A program made the translations under genes and the position numbers. Positions 42,452 to 49,680 of a DNA stretch of 64,000 bases are shown piece after piece; the stretch's first letter is position 1, and each line of letters opens with the position of its first letter. Source of the stretch: Kibdelosporangium aridum. GTDB lineage: Bacteria; Actinomycetota; Actinomycetes; Mycobacteriales; Pseudonocardiaceae. The stretch spans positions 1,054,001 to 1,118,000 of the forward strand of contig NZ_FWXV01000001.1 of assembly GCF_900176515.1 (NCBI RefSeq), in the 5' to 3' direction. The notes beneath the pieces are model-generated. The model was not told the DNA's origin. It ran no database searches and saw only the letters and a program-made list of their open reading frames with translations.

Positions 42452-43828
42452 GTGCGTAGGTGGTTATTCGGTTCTGCAGTCGCAATGTCCGCGGTAGCGC
42501 TGATGTTCGTCAGCACAGTGCCCGCTCAAGCTTGCGGTGACGAGGTTTTCGGCAACCCGTCCAACGCCGCACATGCCGGCCATAGTGGTCCCAAAGCCGA
42601 GGGAGTGGCCGCGACCAGCGCGGTCAAGAACGTCGAACAGGTGGCCAACGTGCCGGACGCGGCCGGCGCCACCTCAGTGCGGTTCTTGAAGTACGGCCGC
42701 AAGGACGTGCTGTTCGTCTCCGGCACGTTCGGGTTGAAGTCGTACGACGTCGACAATCCGCGCAAGCCGAAGCTGCTCGGCGAGGTGAAACTGCCCGGGT
42801 TCTGGCAGGGCGAGGACACCGAGGTCGACGAGAAGCGCAAGCTCGTCTTCCTCGCTCGCGACCCGCGTGCGTACGGCGGCAACACGCAGACCGGCGAGTC
42901 CGGTATCTACACCGTCGACGCCAAACGCCCGGACAAGCTGGAGATCGTCAGCTACGTGAAGGTCCCGGCGGGCCACACGACCAGCTGCGTCAACGACTGC
43001 CGGTACGTCTGGACCGGCGGTCCGGCCAAGGCCGACAACCAGCCCGCTGACTGGGGCGGCCGGCCGATCTGGGTGACCGACATGAGGGACCCGCGTAACC
43101 CCAAGGTCTTCCCGAACCCGATCGACCTGTACCGCAACGACGGCAAGACCGACTACGCCCACGACGTCCAGGTGGACGCCATGGGCATCGCGTGGTCGTC
43201 GGGCCGTGGCGGTGTGCGCGGCTACTGGACCGACGGCTGGCACCGTGACCCCACGACCGGCAAGGTCCGCAAGGCCACGGCCTTGAATCCGGTCCCGTAC
43301 GCCGGTGGCGGCATCTCCGAGCTGGCAGCACCGTCGAAGTTCATGCACAACAGCTACCGGCCGGTGGGCTGGCGCGCCAAGGACGGCGGCGACCACGAGC
43401 GCTGGGGCCGTAACGGCGATCTGATCTACGCGACCGAGGAGTCCTTCCTCGACGGATGCGCAGGCGACGGCATCCTCGTGATCGCGTCGCTGAAGGGCTC
43501 GTACAACGGTGAAGGCTGGCGGTCCACGCCGGACAAGCCGTTCCGGCTCAAGACCATCGGCAGCTGGGGCGTGGCTGGCCAGGAAGGCAGCGACCCGGCC
43601 AGCGGGGACTGCTCGGCGCACTACTTCGACGTCGAGGGCAAGATCCTCGTGCAATCGTTCTACGCGCAGGGCACGCGGTTCCTGGACATCAGCGACCCGA
43701 CCAACCCGCGGCAGATCGCGTACCACCGTCCGGGTGACGGCCGGTCCTGGTACCCGGCCTGGCACAAGGGCCTGGTCTACGTCGCCGACAACACGCGCGG
43801 CATCGACATCCTGAAGCTCACCCGCTGA
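42452..43828 (+). CDS. Secreted LVIVD-repeat (beta-propeller-like) protein
   Basis: A 458-residue secreted protein with a Sec signal (WLFGSAVAMSAVALMFVSTVPAQA) cleaved before CGDEV. The rest is a propeller built from LVIVD-like units in the form FVSGTFGLKSYDVDNPRKPKLLGEV, IYTVDAKRPDKLEIVSYV, IWVTDMRDPRNPKVF and FLDISDPTNPRQIAY. No enzyme motif seen. GTG 42452 fits a leaderless start. Confidence 0.85.
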   Translation: MRRWLFGSAVAMSAVALMFVSTVPAQACGDEVFGNPSNAAHAGHSGPKAEGVAATSAVKNVEQVANVPDAAGATSVRFLKYGRKDVLFVSGTFGLKSYDVDNPRKPKLLGEVKLPGFWQGEDTEVDEKRKLVFLARDPRAYGGNTQTGESGIYTVDAKRPDKLEIVSYVKVPAGHTTSCVNDCRYVWTGGPAKADNQPADWGGRPIWVTDMRDPRNPKVFPNPIDLYRNDGKTDYAHDVQVDAMGIAWSSGRGGVRGYWTDGWHRDPTTGKVRKATALNPVPYAGGGISELAAPSKFMHNSYRPVGWRAKDGGDHERWGRNGDLIYATEESFLDGCAGDGILVIASLKGSYNGEGWRSTPDKPFRLKTIGSWGVAGQEGSDPASGDCSAHYFDVEGKILVQSFYAQGTRFLDISDPTNPRQIAYHRPGDGRSWYPAWHKGLVYVADNTRGIDILKLTR

Positions 43829-43839
43829 ATCCCGGCACC

Positions 43840-43869
43840 GGCGCCCCTGACTGTGCGGTCAGGGGCGCC
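43840..43869 (+). terminator. Terminator after the LVIVD gene
   Basis: GGCGCCCCTGAC (43840-43851) and its exact complement (43858-43869) form a perfect 12-base stem with a 6-base loop, 12 bases after the stop. Confidence 0.75.
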
Positions 43870-43959
43870 GAGCCTTGTGCACCACCGGCCCTGGTGGTGC
43901 ACACGGGCGGCCAAGAACTGTCGTACCCCTCCGGTAACGTGAAGATCAGGGGCTCCCCT

Positions 43960-44290
43960 GGATGGCGGGGTTTGTCGCGATGGGCAGGCGCTCTCGCGAC
44001 GCCGGGTTGTTCCCCGCGGCCCGGGATTGTGAGGCCGGGGTTGCGCGGCCGGGATCCTCCTTCGCGCCGCCGGGGTGCGCGGTCAGGGTCCTTCGAGGCC
44101 GGGCATGACGTCGGTTGCGATGCCGGGCTCCTTCGCGCGGCCGGGCTGCGCGGCAAGGGTGCTCGGCCCGGGGCCTTCGTGGTCGGGTCCTTCGCGGTCG
44201 GGTTGCGCCGCCGGGATCCTCCGCGCGGCCGAGATTATGAGCGTGGCTGTGCGCCCGAGATTGTGCGGCTGGTTCGTGAGACCGGGACCT
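43960..44290 (+). repeat. GC-rich degenerate tandem repeat tract
   Basis: The gap 43829-44415 (587 bases) contains a tract built from imperfect copies of a unit like GGTTGCGCGGCCGGGATCCT, clearest near 44038, 44110, 44150 and 44203, mixed with CCTTCGCGG segments. Frames on both strands are open here only because of the base composition, and none looks like a protein. The rest of the gap holds the terminator at 43840 and about 120 bases before the next gene. Confidence 0.6.
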
Positions 44291-44415
44291 GCCACAGGAC
44301 TCCAGCAGCGGCCGAAACCCCCGCTGGATCTCCATGTTTAAGCTTTTGGCCCAAGGGGTAGACCCTTCGAGGGGCGTGGGCACATCTCGCCCAGGCAAGA
44401 GGGAGTGAGCCTCTC

Positions 44416-46269
44416 GTGGGACGTGCGATCGGGGGCGATCCGGCTGACGTGGCACGAGCCTTCGAGCATCTGCCCGCTGTGGTGTGGATGCTGGAAGGCC
44501 CAGAGCACATCGTGGTCGCCGCGAACCGTGCCGCTCGGGCGAGTGTCGGAGATCTCGATCTGATCGGGATGCCCATCCGGCTGGCCGGGAAGGCCCTGCC
44601 GGGTACACGGCTGCTGGACATGCTGGACGAGGTGTACCGCGAGGGCCGGACCCTCTCGGTCCAGGAAACGGACGCGCTCGTGACCGTGCGGCCGGTGATC
44701 GACGCGTACGACGTCGTGACCGGTCTGATCGCGCAGGCCGTGGTGATGTCCGACCAGCCGCCGCCCTTTCGGCGCGACGAACACGAAGTCGCGCTCGACC
44801 TTCAGCTCGCGGTGTTGCCGCACGGTCTGCCGGTCCTGCCGGAGATCAGCATGGCCGCCGCGTACCTCCCCGCAGGCGCCAACGACGCCGCCGGCGGGGA
44901 CTGGTTCGAAGTGGTCCCGATGCCGGGCCGCAAGCTTGGGCTCATCGTCGGCGACGTGGTCGGGCACGGCCCGCGCGCGTCGGCGATCATGGGTCAGCTG
45001 CGTGCGATCGTGGCCGAGCGGATGCTGCTCGGCAGCGAGCTCAGGGACGTCGTCAACGCGCTGGACACGTTCGCCCACAACGCGCCAGAAGCCCGTGGCA
45101 CGACGGTCTGCGTGGCCATCCTTGACCGGCAGACCGGTTCGCTGGAGTACTGCACGCGCGGGCACCCGCCGCCTCTAGTGGTCAGCACGAACGGGGACAC
45201 GCGAGTGCTGCCGCAGCCGAGCGGGCCGCCGTTGGCCTTCGGCGAGGGCGAGTTCATGTTCGCCGAGGACGTGTTGTGGCCTGGCGAAACGATCCTGCTG
45301 TACTCGGATGGGGCGGTGGAGCGGCCCGGTCGCACGATCGTGGACGGGATAGGCGAGCTGGCCGCGTGTTCCGCGCATGTGGTCCGGTTCAACGGTACGG
45401 GCCAGCGCGCACTGGCCGACCGGATCTGTCAAGGCGGCCTGCAGCTGATCGAAGACAGTCACGCGCCGCACGACGATGCGAGCCTGCTCGCGGTGACGGT
45501 GCTGCTGCCGTTCGTCGAACCGCTGGTGATGTCGGTGCCGGCGGCCCCTGAGCAGCTGACCGAGGTCCGGCGTGAGCTCGGCAAATGGCTGGCCGACCTG
45601 CGGCTGATGGAAGACGACCTGGTCGCGGTGGAACTGAGCGTGATCGAGGCGGTCACCAACAGCATCGAGCACGCGTACAGCGAGCCCGGCGGGGAAGTGC
45701 ACATCGAAGCGTCGCTTGACGAAGTCGGCCGTCTGCACGTTCAGGTCGCGGACACCGGCGCGTGGAAGAGACCCGACGACGAACCGGGTTTCCGCGGTCG
45801 CGGCATGCTGATGATGCGCGAATCGATGGATGAGATGCGTTTGTCCACCACGTCAAAGGGAACAGTGGTGGAGATGTCCAAAACCGTGCGGCGACCGGTG
45901 CGAACCGGCGCGACACGCGTGGCGCCCGCGCGTGACGAAGAAGCAGACGACCTGCACATCGAGACGATGAGCGCGCCGGACTCCCTGTGGCTGACAGTTT
46001 CCGGAGCGCTCGACGGCAGTTCGGCCGCCCGGTTGCGTAGTGCGTTGCTGGAAGCCGCGCGCGGTGGCAGCCGATTGCCGATCACGCTCGTGCTCGACGA
46101 CGTGACCGCTCTCGGCAGCGCTGGCCTGCGAGTGCTGACCGAGCAAGGCAGACGGCTCGGTGACGCGGGCAGAGTGCTTCGTGTTGTCGCGACGCCAAGC
46201 AGTCCGGCCGGAAACGTGTTGTCGATCAGTGGCGTGGACATGCTGCTGGATGTCCGGGCGCACGCTTGA
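44416..46269 (+). CDS. PAS-PP2C phosphatase-HATPase-STAS multidomain regulator
   Basis: A 617-residue cytoplasmic protein joining the parts of a partner-switching module. Residues about 10-110 resemble a PAS sensor. Residues 125-365 are a SpoIIE/RsbU-type phosphatase with its metal aspartates (AGGDWFEV, GDVVGHG, SDGAVE, HDDASLL). Residues 375-505 are an RsbW-like ATPase (VIEAVTNSIEHAY N-box; DTGAW and GFRGRGMLMM G-boxes). Residues 525-617 are a STAS anti-anti-sigma domain with the target serine in ALGSAGLRVL. Kinase, phosphatase and substrate lie in one chain. GTG 44416 has a GGGAG site somewhat upstream. The controlled sigma factor is not evident nearby. Confidence 0.88.
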   Translation: MGRAIGGDPADVARAFEHLPAVVWMLEGPEHIVVAANRAARASVGDLDLIGMPIRLAGKALPGTRLLDMLDEVYREGRTLSVQETDALVTVRPVIDAYDVVTGLIAQAVVMSDQPPPFRRDEHEVALDLQLAVLPHGLPVLPEISMAAAYLPAGANDAAGGDWFEVVPMPGRKLGLIVGDVVGHGPRASAIMGQLRAIVAERMLLGSELRDVVNALDTFAHNAPEARGTTVCVAILDRQTGSLEYCTRGHPPPLVVSTNGDTRVLPQPSGPPLAFGEGEFMFAEDVLWPGETILLYSDGAVERPGRTIVDGIGELAACSAHVVRFNGTGQRALADRICQGGLQLIEDSHAPHDDASLLAVTVLLPFVEPLVMSVPAAPEQLTEVRRELGKWLADLRLMEDDLVAVELSVIEAVTNSIEHAYSEPGGEVHIEASLDEVGRLHVQVADTGAWKRPDDEPGFRGRGMLMMRESMDEMRLSTTSKGTVVEMSKTVRRPVRTGATRVAPARDEEADDLHIETMSAPDSLWLTVSGALDGSSAARLRSALLEAARGGSRLPITLVLDDVTALGSAGLRVLTEQGRRLGDAGRVLRVVATPSSPAGNVLSISGVDMLLDVRAHA

Positions 46270-46335
46270 TCTGCGAGTACGCGCGGTACCCCATAGGTTG
46301 GACACGCGAGAGAACCAACCCCAGAAGGAGCGGAT

Positions 46336-46635
46336 ATGCTCGCAGTTACGGACGCCGCTGCCCAGGCAATCGAGGCGTTGACCAGCCAGAACGGTCAGCA
46401 GCAAACCGAGGGCGGGCTCCGGTTCAGTTTGCAGTCCAGTGATGACGCCGGTGCCCAGCTGGCGCTTGCCGTGACCAAGCAGCCGGAGCAGGGCGACCAG
46501 GTCGTCACCGCCGACAACGGCGCGAATGTGTACCTCGAACGTGGCGCGGCCGAGTTCCTTGACGACAAGGTGCTCGACATACAACGCAACACGGATGGCG
46601 AGGTCGCCTTCGCCCTTGCGCCCCAAGGCGTATAA
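46336..46635 (+). CDS. HesB/IscA-like small protein without cysteines
   Basis: A 99-residue protein with the size and fold pattern of A-type iron-sulfur carriers (LAVTDAAAQAIEALTS at the start, GLRFSLQSSDDAGAQLALAV in the middle, GANVYLERGAAEFLDDKVLDIQ later). It contains no cysteine at all, so it cannot bind a cluster in the usual way. Actinobacterial relatives are often annotated as HesB or adhesin; the role is unknown. ATG 46336 follows AAGGAG. A strong terminator follows. Confidence 0.8.
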   Translation: MLAVTDAAAQAIEALTSQNGQQQTEGGLRFSLQSSDDAGAQLALAVTKQPEQGDQVVTADNGANVYLERGAAEFLDDKVLDIQRNTDGEVAFALAPQGV

Positions 46636-46641
46636 AAAGGT

Positions 46642-46678
46642 CGGGCTGAAGGCGGGCGTGGCGGTCGCCTTCAGCCCG
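46642..46678 (+). terminator. Terminator after the HesB-like gene
   Basis: CGGGCTGAAGGCG (46642-46654) and its exact complement (46666-46678) form a 13-base stem with an 11-base loop. Confidence 0.75.
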
Positions 46679-46787
46679 GCCACTCTGGTGCCCCTCATCG
46701 CACACGTTTGCACCGGCTGTAGATCAAGGTATGACCCAGCTGTCGGCGCGGCCATGACGAATATGACCTAGGTATGGCGAAGAACCC

Positions 46788-47789
46788 CTAGTGGTTGCGC
46801 TGCGCGGACCTTGTCTGTCCAAAAGGGACAGCGCGGAGTGCGAATGCCCACCCGACCAGCGCGATGATGAACGCTGGCAGCCAAACCGCTCTGGCCAGTA
46901 CCCACATGGGATGATCCGGCAAAGTGTGCAGACCAGGCAGGACACCGAAAGCGCCGAGCAGCAAAGTGACCGTCAGCAAAGCACTTTGATGTAGCAAGAA
47001 CAGTGCCAACGCGTGCCGGTTCAACCAGTTGGTTATTCGCCACCGTATCGGCCTCGCCAGCAGCAGCACCAGTCCGATCTGAGCAGCGGCCAACGCCAAT
47101 GCCGCAGGGGAGGGCGGTGCGAGGTTGGAACGTGCCTCACCCGTCCCGCCCACCGCACTGACGGGGTATCCCGCGTACGTCACAAGCACGAAGTAGGCAA
47201 CGGCACCCGTTGCCAGCAAAGGCAATCCCCATGCGCGCTGAAGGCCGACGCGCGCCATCACAACGCCCGCTTGCCAAGGCGCCCACCACACAGCGAGCAC
47301 ATTGATCTCAGTGAGGGTGAATTCCCCAATGATCGTAAGCATTGTCGGGATGAGGATCGCCCATGCGCCGAGTCGTTCGTCCAACCATCGGAAGACCGGT
47401 GTGAGTCCTTGCAGGATGACGTAGACACCGAGAAACCACAGTGGACTGACAACCAGGTGGATGACGGTCCTGCTGGTCTCGTCGGGCATTCCGCTGACAA
47501 TGATGATCAAACCCCACACGCCGACAACGACGGCGACGGGGATCGCGAGCCTGCGGACCTTGAGCCATAAGGCTGTTTTGGAACGCGCGGCGGCGAACCC
47601 ACCGGCGAAGAAGAAAAGCCCCAACGTCTGCAGCAGCCAGCTCACCGGCGCCAGCTCCGGCATCCACCGCAACGGACTCTGCACAGTGAAGCCGTCCGGG
47701 CCGGCGACGAGTGCGGTCACCAACCAGTGACCCGCGATGACCCCGACTACAGCGACAGCGCGGATCAGATCGACCGCAGGGTCCCTCAT
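46788..47789 (-). CDS. Acyltransferase-3 family membrane protein
   Basis: A 333-residue membrane protein with about ten helices. The chosen start is ATG 47789 (MRDPAVDLIRAVAVVGVIAGHWL); the frame is open much further upstream, but only as a shadow of the DUF1707 gene. The opening R-A-x-A...V..H is typical of acyltransferase-3 proteins, which transfer acetyl or other acyl groups to sugars or lipids at the membrane. Substrate unknown. Confidence 0.82.
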   Translation of the reverse strand: MRDPAVDLIRAVAVVGVIAGHWLVTALVAGPDGFTVQSPLRWMPELAPVSWLLQTLGLFFFAGGFAAARSKTALWLKVRRLAIPVAVVVGVWGLIIIVSGMPDETSRTVIHLVVSPLWFLGVYVILQGLTPVFRWLDERLGAWAILIPTMLTIIGEFTLTEINVLAVWWAPWQAGVVMARVGLQRAWGLPLLATGAVAYFVLVTYAGYPVSAVGGTGEARSNLAPPSPAALALAAAQIGLVLLLARPIRWRITNWLNRHALALFLLHQSALLTVTLLLGAFGVLPGLHTLPDHPMWVLARAVWLPAFIIALVGWAFALRAVPFGQTRSAQRNH

Positions 47790-47826
47790 GCCCAGATTGT
47801 GACTCAGCCGTCGGGCACCCCGCTCA

Positions 47827-47832
47827 TAGAAT
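47827..47832 (+). promoter_or_regulatory. Leaderless -10 box of the DUF1707 gene
   Basis: TAGAAT, six bases, then ATG 47839. Confidence 0.45.
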
Positions 47833-47838
47833 GCGGCC

Positions 47839-48291
47839 ATGGGGAAGGGCGACAGCACCATCCGGATCAGCGACGCGGAGCGAGATGAAGCCGTCGCGAA
47901 ACTCGGCACGCACATGACGACCGGCCGACTGGACCTGTCGGAGTACGAGGAACGCTGCGGGCAAGCGGCAGCGGCCAGAACGAGAGCGGACCTGGAGGCC
48001 CTGTTCGAAGACCTGCCCGCACCGCACCCTGACCTGAGTTCAGCGACCCGCCCGGTCGACATCGTCAAGAAGACGGGCCAGCTGGTGAGCAGGTCAACGA
48101 AGAAGGAGCTGGAAACGCCGACCACCGCGGCGCTGGACGCGATCGCGGGCGTGGCGTTCATCATCGGTATCCCCGCCGCCATCCTGCTGACGATCTTCCT
48201 GGGCATGTGGTGGCTCTTCATCCCAGTCGGGGCGGTGCTCGTGATAGCGGGCAGCGCCAGCGACGCAGCGAAGAAGCGCGCCTCGGAGTAA
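47839..48291 (+). CDS. DUF1707-domain membrane protein
   Basis: A 150-residue protein. Residues about 8-62 are a DUF1707 domain (RISDAERDEAVAKLGTHMTTGRLDLSEYEERCGQAAAARTRADLEALFEDLP). A linker leads to two closely spaced C-terminal membrane helices (IAGVAFIIGIPAAILLTIFLGMWWLFIPVGAVLVIAG). Function unknown; the domain is common in actinobacterial membrane proteins. Confidence 0.85.
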   Translation: MGKGDSTIRISDAERDEAVAKLGTHMTTGRLDLSEYEERCGQAAAARTRADLEALFEDLPAPHPDLSSATRPVDIVKKTGQLVSRSTKKELETPTTAALDAIAGVAFIIGIPAAILLTIFLGMWWLFIPVGAVLVIAGSASDAAKKRASE

Positions 48292-48304
48292 ACGCCGGGG
48301 GCTG

Positions 48305-48310
48305 TACAGT
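48305..48310 (+). promoter_or_regulatory. Leaderless -10 box of the TIR gene
   Basis: TACAGT, eight bases, then ATG 48319. It is also part of the dyad TGTAC/GTACA flanking the start. Confidence 0.4.
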
Positions 48311-48318
48311 CAACGTAC

Positions 48319-49650
48319 ATGGGTGGCGTCTTCGTCAACTACCGCACCGGAGACGGGGACTGGGCAGCGGCACTGATAGCCCGTGAACTGGCCGTGAAGT
48401 TCGGGCAGGAGAAGGTCTTCTACGCCAGCAAGTCGATCCAGGTAGGAGAAGACTTCACAACCCGAATACTCCAAGGACTGCGCCAGTGCGCCATTTTGCT
48501 GGTCGTAATCGGCCCCCAATGGCTGCATAAGACCGACCGCCAAGGTGCGCGCCGCCTGGACAACCCAGAAGACTGGGTCCGCCGGGAGATAATCGAAGCA
48601 TTCAGCTGCGGTCTGCGTGTGATCCCGGTGTTCCTGGACAGCACAGAGGTCATCAGTGAACGTGACCTGCCGGATGACCTAGCCTCATTGGCCCGGTGTC
48701 AGTACTTGCGATTGCACCACCGCAATGACGACCGAGACGTCGCTCGCCTCCTCGAAGAGGTCGGCACCATTCTTGATGGCACTGTCCCTTCGGCAGATGT
48801 CGTTCCGTGGTTGAAGAAGGCTCTCGCAGATCCGGGCCAGTTGGCTTCTGTACGTGAGGCTTTTGACGCGGCCACGACGAAGGCACTGGATGCCCTCACC
48901 GATTCCCGTTACCCGGTGTCCATGCCCGACCTGCCGGAGGAGGATATCCCGGCAGTGCTTGAGGAACGGCTGGTGTCGTACGCGGACGACATGATGCCGC
49001 TGCTCAAACTTGTGGCCGCCGGCGTTGCCTTTGGTGATGACGAGTTGTGGTTCCACGCATTGACCCGTGTGCTGAACCGGCCCACCAAGCGCTCGACCCG
49101 CTTCAATGAACCGTGGGTTGCCGCATCGGCTTATCCAGCACTCCTTCTGCTCTATGCGATCGGCGTAGCCGCGATGGCTTCCGGCCGCAGTGAAGTCGTC
49201 TACCGAGCGCTTACCGATGTCAAGGTGCAAGCCTCCGGCGACACGGTGCTGCGTGCCTTGGCGTTGCGCCATGTCGTCGATCCCCGGCTGGCGGAATCTT
49301 TTCCCAGCGCGCGGGGCCTGCCTCATCGTTACGTCCTGAGCAGGCACCTTCGACTGTGCCTGAGGACTGCCTTCGAGGACATCTCGGATGACCGCGATTA
49401 CCAGGCGGCATTCGAGGAGTTCGAGTACCTGCGAAGTTTGTTGGAGCTGCACGACACCGCGTTCACGTCGTTGGGAGAATTCGCGTTCCATTGTGCAGAA
49501 AACCGGATAGCCGTCCACGAACGTGTGAAGAAGCTGCTCAGTGCCGACTCGGCTCTACTGGCTTCTGGTGCGTTCAGCGGTGTCGTCAATAATGTGATCG
49601 CCGCGCGACGGCAACTGGACACGACTGTCCAGGGCAGATACTCCCGGTGA
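48319..49650 (+). CDS. TIR-domain protein with uncharacterised helical C-terminal region
   Basis: A 443-residue protein. Residues 1-145 are a complete bacterial TIR domain: GVFVNYRTGDGDWAAALIARELAVKFG, KVFYASKSIQVGEDFTTRI, CAILLVVIGPQWL, and DWVRREIIEAF with Glu90 at the position of the catalytic glutamate of NAD-cleaving TIRs. Residues 150-443 are helical with no family I recognise; they hold short acidic stretches and LLLLYAIGVAAMASG. Bacterial TIR proteins act in immunity or signalling by cleaving NAD. No partner gene (STAND, Argonaute, SLOG) is adjacent, so the C-terminal part would have to be the sensor. Confidence 0.83.
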   Translation: MGGVFVNYRTGDGDWAAALIARELAVKFGQEKVFYASKSIQVGEDFTTRILQGLRQCAILLVVIGPQWLHKTDRQGARRLDNPEDWVRREIIEAFSCGLRVIPVFLDSTEVISERDLPDDLASLARCQYLRLHHRNDDRDVARLLEEVGTILDGTVPSADVVPWLKKALADPGQLASVREAFDAATTKALDALTDSRYPVSMPDLPEEDIPAVLEERLVSYADDMMPLLKLVAAGVAFGDDELWFHALTRVLNRPTKRSTRFNEPWVAASAYPALLLLYAIGVAAMASGRSEVVYRALTDVKVQASGDTVLRALALRHVVDPRLAESFPSARGLPHRYVLSRHLRLCLRTAFEDISDDRDYQAAFEEFEYLRSLLELHDTAFTSLGEFAFHCAENRIAVHERVKKLLSADSALLASGAFSGVVNNVIAARRQLDTTVQGRYSR

Positions 49651-49680
49651 TGGTGGGCGAATGGTCGGGGTCGGGAGAAC

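Noticed and set aside
44075..44341. 88-codon ORF within the GC-rich repeat tract, with further frames on both strands
   Set aside because: The translations are low-complexity products of the repeats and change with frame; none resembles a protein.
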